Assembly (NCBI RefSeq): GCF_014287895.1
Contig: NZ_JACOPP010000012.1
Location: forward strand, 1 to 64,000
From: Lawsonibacter hominis
GTDB taxonomy: Bacteria > Bacillota > Clostridia > Oscillospirales > Oscillospiraceae
DNA length: 64,000 bases
Reading direction: 5' to 3'
Shown piece by piece: positions 41,250 to 48,405 of the stretch; within the stretch, counting starts at the first letter, position 1; each line of letters starts with the position of its first letter. The notes under the pieces were generated by a model. That model had not been told where the DNA came from. It made no database searches and saw only the letters and a list, made by a program, of their open reading frames with translations. A program made the position numbers and the translations under genes.

Positions 41250-42497
41250 TCAGCACACCACTGGACTGGAGGTCCACTCCAGCGCGCAGGGACGCGGGCG
41301 CGCAAAGCACAGGCCGTACAGATCGGTGCACCGCCCTTCCAGCTCGAACAGGGTCCGCCCTTCCGCTTCCAGCGCGCGGGCGTGGGCAGGCTTGGTGATG
41401 ACCGGCAGAGAGGCCGCCTGCTTCATCCGCCGCAGCAGTCCTCCCCCCCGTTCATTGAGCCCCAGCACCCGCAGGTAGGGCACATGCGCAGGCCGGTCCG
41501 CTTTGGTAAGGCCCAGAAACGCCCACAGCAGCAGCCGGCGGACCCGGGCTTCGGTATAGCGCCTGGTGTTGGCCTGCGCATAAAACGCCGGTATGCTCTC
41601 CGCCCGGCGCCCCGCCCGGACCAGCCGCTCAGGCAGCCCTTCGGACGCGCCGCTGTCGGGCAGGGCCGCCCAGTCCTCCGCGGTCATGGTCCGCACCCTT
41701 GCCAGCATCACCTGCTCCACCCGCTTCAGGGCAGGCAGACCGATGAGCGAATCCTCCAGCCGCTCCCTGGCCCCCGGCAGCAAATAGGGCTCCGCCCTGT
41801 CCCACCGCCCCTCCAACAGATTCCAGCGGATCTCCGTGGCCGAGGCAAACTGCATCCGGTCCACGGTGCCGGCCCCGGCGGCGCCGTCCTCCCGGTGGGT
41901 GTCCATCCCCCCCATGCTGTTATGGGGCGCGCCCCGGCGGAGTACCGTCATTGGGGTCATCCGGGCGTCCAGGGTGCGGACGGCCCGGATGTACTCCACA
42001 CCCAGGTTATTGTTGGCCTTGCGGAGCAGCGATGCGCTCTCCGGTCCCGCCAGCGCCTCCACGGCTGCCTGGCGGCAGGCCGCAAACGGTTTGCCCTGCT
42101 CCAGCCGGACCCGCAGGGCGGCAGGATACTCCGGGGCGTCCAGACAGGCCGCCGCCCGCTGCAGCGCCTCCACATCGCCGCATTCGCTGCCGAAAGACAG
42201 CACGTCCACCACGCCGGTGGCCGCCAGGACCTCCACCCCGCCCCGGGCAAACGTCTCGGCCGAGGCGGCGGCCCAAGGCGTAGGCAGCTCCAGCACCAGG
42301 TCCGCCCCTCCCATCAGGGCCAGCCGCGCCCGGGTCCATTTGTCCGCGATGGCGCAGTCGGCCTGCTGAGTCCAGTGTCCGCTCATGACGCATACGATGG
42401 CCGTGTTTTCCCCCAGCAGGCGCTTCGTCTGGGCAAGGTGCCAGGCGTGTCCCCGGTGGAAGGGGTTGTATTCACAGATGATGCCCGCCGTCCTCAT
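41250..42497 (-). CDS. tmcAL: tRNA(Met) cytidine acetate ligase TmcAL
   Basis: The protein has 415 residues. The nucleotidyltransferase HxGH motif is in CEYNPFHRGHAWHLAQ at the N-terminus, followed by VCVMSGHWTQQADCAI and LVLELPTPWAAASAE, which match the DUF795/TmcAL family. TmcAL activates acetate with ATP and makes N4-acetylcytidine at the wobble position of elongator tRNA-Met. The start at 42497 is supported by TTGGAGGAA upstream. It is divergent from acetate kinase, a fitting neighbour because both handle acetate. Confidence 0.9.
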   Translation of the reverse strand: MRTAGIICEYNPFHRGHAWHLAQTKRLLGENTAIVCVMSGHWTQQADCAIADKWTRARLALMGGADLVLELPTPWAAASAETFARGGVEVLAATGVVDVLSFGSECGDVEALQRAAACLDAPEYPAALRVRLEQGKPFAACRQAAVEALAGPESASLLRKANNNLGVEYIRAVRTLDARMTPMTVLRRGAPHNSMGGMDTHREDGAAGAGTVDRMQFASATEIRWNLLEGRWDRAEPYLLPGARERLEDSLIGLPALKRVEQVMLARVRTMTAEDWAALPDSGASEGLPERLVRAGRRAESIPAFYAQANTRRYTEARVRRLLLWAFLGLTKADRPAHVPYLRVLGLNERGGGLLRRMKQAASLPVITKPAHARALEAEGRTLFELEGRCTDLYGLCFARPRPCALEWTSSPVVC

Positions 42498-42553
42498 GGG
42501 CTGTTCCTCCAAAAGAACCCTGAATTTTTGTCCGATTTGTGCGAAAATATGGG

Positions 42554-42582
42554 TTGTCCTTCGGTCAAAAAAGGGCTAAAAT
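42554..42582 (+). promoter_or_regulatory. Promoter of acetate kinase
   Basis: TTGTCC (42554-42559) and TAAAAT (42577-42582) are spaced by 17 bp. A second possible -10 TATAGT follows at about 42582-42587. Ribosome-binding AAAGGAGAG precedes the start. Confidence 0.6.
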
Positions 42583-42668
42583 ATAGTTTGTATATGCTTT
42601 CCTATTTTACTACGTGAACTTTGGGTATACAAGCCGTATGCCACGAATTTAAAGGAGAGATCGTAAAC

Positions 42669-43865
42669 ATGAAAGTCCTGGTCATCAACGCCGGCAGCTC
42701 CTCCCTGAAGTATCAGCTCATGGACCCCGAGACCCGCGAGGTGCTGGCCAAGGGTCTGTGCGAGCGCATCGGCATCGACGGTCGCCTGACCCACAAAATC
42801 CCTGCCAGGGATGCCAAACACGAATTTGAAATCCCCATGCCTACCCACGCCGAGGCTATCCAGGCCGTGCTGGACGCCCTGCTCTCTCCCGAGTACGGCG
42901 TGATCAAGAGCGCCTCTGAGATCGACGCCGTGGGCCATCGCGTGGTGCACGGCGGCGAGAAGTTTGCCGCCTCCGCCCTCATCACCGGCGAGGTCATGGC
43001 CGCCATTGAGGAGTGCATCCCCCTGGCTCCTCTGCACAACCCCGCCAATATCACAGGCATCAAGGCCTGCCAGGCCGTCATGCCCGGCGTGCCCATGGTG
43101 GCCGTGTTCGATACCGCCTTCCATCAGACCATGCCCGCCAAGAGCTACATCTATGCGCTGCCTTACGAATACTATGAGAAGGACAAGGTCCGCCGCTACG
43201 GCTTCCACGGCACCTCTCACAAGTACGTCTCCGGCCGGGCCGCCGCCATGCTGGGCAAGCCCATCGAGCAGCTGAAGATCATCACCTGCCACCTGGGCAA
43301 CGGCTCCTCCGTCACCGCCGTGGACGGCGGCAAGAGCGTGGATACCTCCATGGGCTTCACCCCCCTAGCCGGCCTGCCCATGGGCACCCGCTCCGGCGAC
43401 CTGGACGCCGGTATCCTGGAGTATTTGATGAACCGGTACGGCTACGACATCAAAGAGATGCTCAACATCCTCAACAAGAAGTCCGGCGTGCTGGGCATCT
43501 CCGGGGTGTCCTCCGACTTCCGTGACCTGAGCGACGCCGCCGAGCAGGGCAACCAGCGCGCCGAGCTGGCCGTAGACGCCTTCAACTACGGCGTAAAGAA
43601 GCTCATCGGCGCCTATGCCGCCGCCATGGGCGGGGTGGACGCCATCGTCTTCACTGCCGGCGTGGGCGAAAACTCCGCCGACCAGCGCCTGGCCATCGCT
43701 TCCGGCCTGGAGTTCATGGGCGTGAAGATGGACGCCCAGGCCAACAACGTCCGCGGCAGGGAGACCGTCATCTCCACCGCCGACTCCAGGGTGAAGGTCC
43801 TCCTCATCCCCACCGACGAGGAGCTTATGATCGCCATGGATACCGCCAATATCGTCAACCAGTAA
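42669..43865 (+). CDS. ackA: Acetate kinase
   Basis: The protein has 398 residues. Signatures: VLVINAGSSSLKYQLMD at the N-terminus, VGHRVVHGGEKF, YGFHGTSHKYVS, CHLGNGSSVTAV and a C-terminal FTAGVGENS. It converts acetyl phosphate and ADP to acetate and ATP, the main fermentative ATP step. No pta gene is adjacent. The start at 42669 follows AAAGGAGAGATCGTAAAC. Confidence 0.97.
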   Translation: MKVLVINAGSSSLKYQLMDPETREVLAKGLCERIGIDGRLTHKIPARDAKHEFEIPMPTHAEAIQAVLDALLSPEYGVIKSASEIDAVGHRVVHGGEKFAASALITGEVMAAIEECIPLAPLHNPANITGIKACQAVMPGVPMVAVFDTAFHQTMPAKSYIYALPYEYYEKDKVRRYGFHGTSHKYVSGRAAAMLGKPIEQLKIITCHLGNGSSVTAVDGGKSVDTSMGFTPLAGLPMGTRSGDLDAGILEYLMNRYGYDIKEMLNILNKKSGVLGISGVSSDFRDLSDAAEQGNQRAELAVDAFNYGVKKLIGAYAAAMGGVDAIVFTAGVGENSADQRLAIASGLEFMGVKMDAQANNVRGRETVISTADSRVKVLLIPTDEELMIAMDTANIVNQ

Positions 43866-45197
43866 GCGCAGCCGGATCGTCTCGCGGCGCGTTTCAACCA
43901 AAACACGGACTGCCGGGCAGCTTGCCCGGTAGTCCGTGTTTTCTCCTTTTTTCGGATGCGTCCTGCCCGCTACTGCCGGATGCTCCGGCTGCCGGATGCT
44001 CCGGCTGCCGGAGTAGCGGCAGGCCAACACCCGCTCGATGGCAAGCCCGTCCGCATCTCCCCGCTCCGTCAGCGCCAGCAGCGCCTGCGGCTGACCGTAG
44101 ACCAGCGCGCCATAGATCCGGATGCCGTGCTCCTCTACATAGTCCCGCTGGCCTGCAAAGTCGTACTCCGGGAACTGCGCGCCCGGTCCGACCAGCGCAT
44201 CCGCCGCTTTCGTCCGCTCCGCCGCATAGGACAGTAGACTTTGGAAATGCTGGGTATACAGCCCCCCATAAGCCTTCGCCATCGCCGCAGCGCTGCCGCT
44301 GGGAAACCAATTCCCCAGCCGCTCCGCCAGACTGAGCATCGGGTAGTCCGCCAGCCCGCCCTGCGCGCACGAGCCGTCCACCGTGGAAAAACCCCGCAGG
44401 ACCGCCGGATCGTCGGAGGTGCGCACGGCACACCAGCGGAAGGAGATTTCCACTCCATACCGCTGTTCATAGCCGTGCGCCAACGCGGCAAACTCCATGG
44501 GCGTCAGATCCTGCGGAAAATGGACCCAGACGGAGACGTAGGCGCTTTCGTCCAGCTGGGCCAGATCGGCTTCGTAATCCGGGATTCGGCGGACGCCCTC
44601 CTCCACCGCCCCGGACTCCGCCAGCGCATACAGGCCGATGGCCTGCTCGCTCCACAAATATCCGTTTTCCCCGTCCTGGCCGGGTTCCAGCGTACGGCTG
44701 ACCGCAGTGCGCTCCCCGGTAAGCCAGTCCTCCTCGGTATAAGACAGATCGTACCGGCCGAATCCCCGGTTTCCGGTCTGGATGTCCCGGACCGACCGGC
44801 CGGGCATGATCAGCTCGTAGAACGCGCTCAGGTCATACCAGATATCTTCCCGCTCGTCTCCAGCCTGCCCTACGCTTCTGGCGTTGGGCTGGTAGCAGAA
44901 GGACGCCGCTAGGGGGGAGACTACGAGACGCACCCCCAGCAGGACGGCCAGCACAACGGCCGCCGACAGGACCGCCACCCGGCCCAGGCGGCGATTTACG
45001 ATGCGGCGCACCCGCCGGGCCGGCTCTGTCTCCTCCGAAGTTCGGTGCGCCCCCTCTCCGGTCAGCTCGGCCTCCAGCCCCTCGGCCAGATAATCGGAAA
45101 TGGCCGCGCTCTTCTCCAGCTCGGCCTCCACCAGCGCCCGCTCCGCTTCCGTCGCGGCGCCGGTTCGATACCGTTCCAACAGCTCACGAAAACTCAC
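43365..45197 (-). CDS. YhdL-like anti-sigma factor with C-terminal read-through caused by a 16-bp duplication
   Basis: The protein is homologous to about residue 410: a cytoplasmic N-terminus (RELLERYRTGAATEAERALVE), one TM segment (~80-100), then Sigma_reg_N-like (YDLSAFYELIMPGRSVRDIQ, NRGFGRYDLSYTEEDWLTGE) and sensor regions. At 43975-44006 a 16-bp unit GCCGGATGCTCCGGCT is present twice. With one copy the minus frame would read CRYSGSRSIRQ and stop at TAG. With two it shifts, passes the terminator and continues antisense to ackA until 43365. The GTG start (45197) overlaps the sigma stop by 4 bases. It probably holds the ECF sigma inactive at the membrane. Confidence 0.7.
   Translation of the reverse strand: MSFRELLERYRTGAATEAERALVEAELEKSAAISDYLAEGLEAELTGEGAHRTSEETEPARRVRRIVNRRLGRVAVLSAAVVLAVLLGVRLVVSPLAASFCYQPNARSVGQAGDEREDIWYDLSAFYELIMPGRSVRDIQTGNRGFGRYDLSYTEEDWLTGERTAVSRTLEPGQDGENGYLWSEQAIGLYALAESGAVEEGVRRIPDYEADLAQLDESAYVSVWVHFPQDLTPMEFAALAHGYEQRYGVEISFRWCAVRTSDDPAVLRGFSTVDGSCAQGGLADYPMLSLAERLGNWFPSGSAAAMAKAYGGLYTQHFQSLLSYAAERTKAADALVGPGAQFPEYDFAGQRDYVEEHGIRIYGALVYGQPQALLALTERGDADGLAIERVLACRYSGSRSIRQPEHPAVAGRTHPKKGENTDYRASCPAVRVLVETRRETIRLRLLVDDIGGIHGDHKLLVGGDEEDLHPGVGGGDDGLPAADVVGLGVHLHAHELQAGSDGQALVGGVFAHAGSEDDGVHPAHGGGIGADELLYAVVEGVYGQLGALVALLGGVAQVTEVGGHPGDAQHAGLLVEDVEHLFDVVAVPVHQILQDTGVQVAGAGAHGQAG
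43900..43942. terminator. Terminator between ackA and the anti-sigma gene
   Basis: AAAACACGGACTGCCGGGCA pairs with TGCCCGGTAGTCCGTGTTTT, with one mismatch region and a 4-base loop, followed by CTCCTTTTTT on the plus strand. It lies between convergent genes, and the current anti-sigma reading frame runs through it. Confidence 0.85.
43975..44006. repeat. Tandem 16-bp duplication at the end of the anti-sigma gene
   Basis: Two exact copies of GCCGGATGCTCCGGCT (43975-43990, 43991-44006) are followed by a partial third (GCCGGA-like). Sixteen is not a multiple of three, so copy number decides the reading frame and stop codon of the anti-sigma gene. Confidence 0.9.
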
Positions 45198-45676
45198 AAT
45201 TGTCCCTCCAGTCTGGTTTTGAGCTTTTGCCGGGCCCGGCACAGCAGCGTGCGGGCCGCGCCGGGAGAAAGTCCCATGGCCGCCCCCACCTCGCGCAGCG
45301 GCAAGCCGGCGTAGTAGTGGAGCGTTACCGCCTCCCGATCGGCGGGGGACAGCTCCAGCACCGCCCGGTAGACCGCCCGGCGGCGCTCCTCCCGGATGAG
45401 ATCCTCCAGCAGATCCTCCTCTGCCGCCAGCCGTTCCGGGTCAGGGGGCTCTCCGGTCTGGAACTTTCTCCGGCGCATGCTGTCCACCCACAGGTTGCGG
45501 CACACCCGAAAGAGCCAGCCCTTCCACTCCCCCTCCCGCTCCAGCGAGAGCAGGGCGCGGTAAAAGGTCTCTCCCACCAGGTCCTGGGCCTGGTCCGGGT
45601 TCTTACAGAGGGAATAGGCGTACAAGTACACCTCTCCCACATGCCGCCGGTAGAGCGCCTCCAGCCCGTCGTACAT
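45194..45676 (-). CDS. ECF-type RNA polymerase sigma factor
   Basis: The protein has 160 residues. Region 2 (ALYRRHVGEVYLYAYSLCKN, QDLVGETFYRAL) and region 4 (LSPADREAVTLHYYAGLPLREVGAAMGLSPG) are typical of sigma-70 family ECF factors. Its stop overlaps the start of the YhdL-like anti-sigma gene (GTGA), the normal sigma/anti-sigma operon. A possible autoregulatory promoter lies upstream. Confidence 0.92.
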   Translation of the reverse strand: MYDGLEALYRRHVGEVYLYAYSLCKNPDQAQDLVGETFYRALLSLEREGEWKGWLFRVCRNLWVDSMRRRKFQTGEPPDPERLAAEEDLLEDLIREERRRAVYRAVLELSPADREAVTLHYYAGLPLREVGAAMGLSPGAARTLLCRARQKLKTRLEGQL

Positions 45677-45701
45677 CCCGTCCTCCCCCCCTCACCCGAC
45701 A

Positions 45702-45727
45702 AACGTCTCAGCGGGCAAAATGTTACA
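45702..45727 (-). promoter_or_regulatory. Possible ECF-type autoregulatory promoter
   Basis: Minus strand TGTAAC (45727-45722) and CGTT (45705-45702) with 16 bp between. TGTAAC is a common ECF -35 core. No sigma-A promoter of similar quality is seen before the sigma gene. The assignment is tentative. Confidence 0.35.
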
Positions 45728-45824
45728 CGTTTCATTCTATTTGCATGCATCCAGTCAAAGTGGTGCATTTTATTCCGCATACCCCGCATAGTTTCCGTCA
45801 CTTTTGCAATTTATAAATTTTTTC

Positions 45825-45853
45825 TTGCAATTTCAATGCGGCAGCAGTATAAT
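45825..45853 (+). promoter_or_regulatory. Promoter of gdhA
   Basis: TTGCAA (45825-45830) and TATAAT (45848-45853) are spaced by exactly 17 bp. The leader to the start codon is about 105 bases and has no recognised regulatory motif. Confidence 0.85.
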
Positions 45854-45968
45854 ATGAGCTAACGTGGCAAAGCGGCTGCTGCACGGGGCGCGTCCCTGTG
45901 TGTATCATAGCAAAAATCAGGCCGGTCCGTCCACCGTATGGACCGCCAAGCAAAGGGGTTTGGCAACT

Positions 45969-47324
45969 ATGGCATTTCAGTTCACCGATTCCTATCTTCA
46001 GGGCGTTTATGAAACTCTGTGCAGGAAAAACGCCCAAGAGCCCGAGTTCCTCCAGGCTGCCGGCGAGGTCCTGGAGTCCCTCCAGCCCGTGGTGGCCCAG
46101 CGGCCGGAGCTGGTGAAGTCCGGCGTCATCGACCGCATCGTGGAGCCCGAGCGCAGCCTGATGTTCCGCATCTCCTGGGTGGACGATCAGGGCAAGGTGC
46201 AGGTCAACCGCGGCTATCGCGTACAATTCTCCACCGCCATCGGCCCCTCCAAGGGCGGCCTGCGCTTCCATCCCAGCGTGAACCTGTCCATCATCAAATT
46301 TTTGGGCTTCGAGCAGATCTTTAAAAACAGCCTGACCGGCCTGCCCATGGGCGGCGGCAAGGGCGGCGCCGACTTCGATCCCAAGGGCAAGAGCAACAAT
46401 GAGGTCATGCGCTTCTGCCAGTCCTTCATGACCGAGCTGCAGCGGCACATCGGCCCCGACACCGACGTGCCCGCCGGCGACATCGGCGTGGGCGCCCGGG
46501 AGATCGGCTATCTGTTTGGCCAGTATAAGCGCATCCGCAACGAGTTCAACGGCGTGCTCACCGGCAAGGGCCTGAGCTACGGCGGTTCTCTGGCCCGCAC
46601 CGAGGCCACCGGCTACGGTCTGTGCTACTTTGCCGACGAGATGCTCAAGGCCGCCGGGAAGTCCTTCCAGGGCCAGAGCGTCGTGATCTCCGGCTCCGGC
46701 AACGTGGCCATCTACGCCAACCAGAAGGCCACCGAGCTGGGCGGCAGGGTCATTGCCATGAGTGATTCCAACGGCTATATCGTGGACGAGAACGGCATCG
46801 ATTATAAGATCATGCAGGAGATCAAGGAGGTCAAGCGGGCGCGCATTTCCACCTATCTGGAGTATGTGCCCACCGCCAAATACGTGGAGGGCTGCCGCGG
46901 CATCTGGAGCGTCCCCTGCGGCATCGCCCTGCCCTGTGCCACCCAGAACGAGTTGGATCTGGACGGGGCCAAGGCGCTGGTGGAGCACGGCTGCTTTGCC
47001 GTGGCCGAAGGCGCCAACATGCCCTCCACCCCCGAAGCCGTCGCCTATTTCCAGGCGCACAAGCTTCTCTTTGCCCCCGCCAAGGCCTCCAACGCCGGCG
47101 GCGTGGCCACTTCCGGTCTGGAGATGAGCCAGAACTCCATGCGCCTGTCCTGGACCTTTGAGGAAGTGGACGAGAAGCTCCACGGCATCATGCGCAACAT
47201 TTACCACAACGCCGCCAATGCCGCCGCCGAGTACGGCATGGAGGGCAATCTGGTGGCCGGAGCCAACATCGCCGGCTTCCTCAAAGTGGCCGACGCCATG
47301 ATTTGGCAGGGTGTAAGCTACTAA
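45969..47324 (+). CDS. gdhA: NADP-type glutamate dehydrogenase
   Basis: The protein has 451 residues, the length of hexameric GdhA. Signatures: GPSKGGLRFHPSVN, LTGLPMGGGKGGADFDPKGK with the catalytic Lys, PAGDIGVGAREIGYLFGQYK, and the Rossmann loop ISGSGNVAIYANQK. It interconverts 2-oxoglutarate plus ammonia and glutamate. The start at 45969 matches family N-termini (MAFQFTDSYLQ); the AAAGGGG ribosome-binding site is 10 bases away. The last 37 bases, stop included, are repeated downstream. Confidence 0.96.
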   Translation: MAFQFTDSYLQGVYETLCRKNAQEPEFLQAAGEVLESLQPVVAQRPELVKSGVIDRIVEPERSLMFRISWVDDQGKVQVNRGYRVQFSTAIGPSKGGLRFHPSVNLSIIKFLGFEQIFKNSLTGLPMGGGKGGADFDPKGKSNNEVMRFCQSFMTELQRHIGPDTDVPAGDIGVGAREIGYLFGQYKRIRNEFNGVLTGKGLSYGGSLARTEATGYGLCYFADEMLKAAGKSFQGQSVVISGSGNVAIYANQKATELGGRVIAMSDSNGYIVDENGIDYKIMQEIKEVKRARISTYLEYVPTAKYVEGCRGIWSVPCGIALPCATQNELDLDGAKALVEHGCFAVAEGANMPSTPEAVAYFQAHKLLFAPAKASNAGGVATSGLEMSQNSMRLSWTFEEVDEKLHGIMRNIYHNAANAAAEYGMEGNLVAGANIAGFLKVADAMIWQGVSY

Positions 47325-47442
47325 GAGGAACGCATCCGTCTCCTGCCGGACCGTCGGCCACTGGGGCCCCATCTGCGATGGGGCGGCGCGGTAAGCGCCG
47401 TTCAAGCGTTTTTGCCGCAGGCAAAAACCTTGGCGCAGGGCG
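47288..47442 (+). repeat. First copy: true gdhA 3' end plus hairpin element
   Basis: This 155-bp copy begins in gdhA at GGCCGACGCC and includes its stop, a GGGGCCCCATC/GATGGGGC hairpin, GCGCGG..., and hairpin GTTTTTGCC-GCA-GGCAAAAAC. The adjoining GGGCGGA-TTCAC-TCCGCCC hairpin (47436-47453) is found only after this copy. The 62-bp spacer to the second copy has hairpin CCAAAACGC-CCC-GCGTTTTGG. Confidence 0.9.
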
Positions 47443-47504
47443 GATTCACTCCGCCCGAGCAGGCCCAACCCGCAGGGTTTCCAAAACGCCCCGCGTTTTG
47501 GGAC

Positions 47505-47659
47505 GGCCGACGCCATGATTTGGCAGGGTGTAAGCTACTAAGAGGAACACATCCGTCTCCTGCCGGGCCGTCGGCCACTGGGGCCCCATCTGCGATGGGG
47601 CGGCGCGGTAAGCGCCGTTCAAGCGTTTTTGCCGCAGGCAAAAACCTTGGCGCAGGGCG
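47505..47659 (+). repeat. Second copy of gdhA 3' end plus hairpin element
   Basis: It differs from 47288-47442 at 2 positions (217-bp period). It includes a complete extra copy of the final gdhA codons and TAA, but no start, so it is not a gene. After 47659 it diverges into the original downstream sequence with the gdhA terminator. Confidence 0.9.
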
Positions 47660-47703
47660 TGCGCTGCTGTGCGGTTCCACCGGCCTTGTGCTCCCATAAC
47701 GTT

Positions 47704-47743
47704 AACACAGCAGGCGCGCCCTGGGGCACGCCTGCTGTGTTTT
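47704..47743 (+). terminator. Original gdhA terminator
   Basis: AACACAGCAGGCG pairs with CGCCTGCTGTGTT, followed by TTTACA. From 47744 to about 48001 no gene is seen, only GC-moderate sequence. Confidence 0.8.
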
Positions 47744-48001
47744 ACAGCCGCCCACGGGGGTAATGTCTGTCCGGCTCCATCCATTCCCTGACCCAGCTGC
47801 ATACCCGTTCATCCGGCTCTCCGGCCCGGGCGCCAAACGCGCAGCAGGATATCTGCCCAAAATCAATCTGATCCGGCACCCCCCTGTTCGTACAGGGGCT
47901 CCTCCATCACGCAACCCAGCCGGTATGCAGGATACGCCTGTATCATGGATTTCTTGCGTTCTTCCAATCATTCTTGTATCATAACAGCACCCCGCGCCAC
48001 T

Positions 48002-48042
48002 ATAGGTCAATTTTACCCTAATCGGAATAGGTCAATTTACCC
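48002..48042 (+). promoter_or_regulatory. Direct repeats upstream of the XRE gene (operator candidate)
   Basis: ATAGGTCAATTTTACCC (48002-48018) and ATAGGTCAATTTACCC (48027-48042) are 25 bp apart. Each has partial dyad symmetry (GGT...ACC). They lie 22 bases before the start codon of the small XRE regulator and probably bind it. Confidence 0.55.
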
Positions 48043-48063
48043 ATAATAAGGCAGGGTGATATT

Positions 48064-48291
48064 ATGTCACGGTTACGTGTGCTCAGAGAAAAGCGTGGTT
48101 TTACCCAAGTCAAGATGCAAATACTGACCGGGATCGACCAAAGCGACTATTCTAAAATCGAATGCGGTAAGCGGTACTGCTCTTTCGAACAGTGTCGCAA
48201 GATCGCGTTGGCGCTGGATACGAGCATGGACTATTTAGCCGGCCTGACCAACGTCGAAAAACCTTATCCGCGCGCAAAAGACATGGATTAG
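48064..48291 (+). CDS. Small XRE-family HTH regulator
   Basis: The protein has 75 residues and is only a helix-turn-helix domain: RVLREKRGFTQVKMQILTGI, DQSDYSKIECGKRYCSF, LALDTSMDYLAGLT. It resembles the Cro/C1-type proteins of accessory regions. AGGGTGAT lies before the ATG. Together with the repeats upstream it may be autoregulated. It stands alone, downstream of the gdhA duplication and ahead of an FAD dehydrogenase, and may be left from an integrated element. Confidence 0.8.
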   Translation: MSRLRVLREKRGFTQVKMQILTGIDQSDYSKIECGKRYCSFEQCRKIALALDTSMDYLAGLTNVEKPYPRAKDMD

Positions 48292-48405
48292 TGGTTTCCA
48301 TCTGCCGGGAGCTGTGCCTTTAGCGCCCCCCCTGATTGCCGTACCCCCGCGGAGGAGCGCGGGGACAAGCTCCGTCTCACTCTGCTCCAGGAAAGAGGTA
48401 ACACC

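Noticed and set aside
47505..47544. Separate small gene in the second gdhA copy
   Set aside because: It contains only the last codons and stop of gdhA without a start codon or ribosome-binding site.
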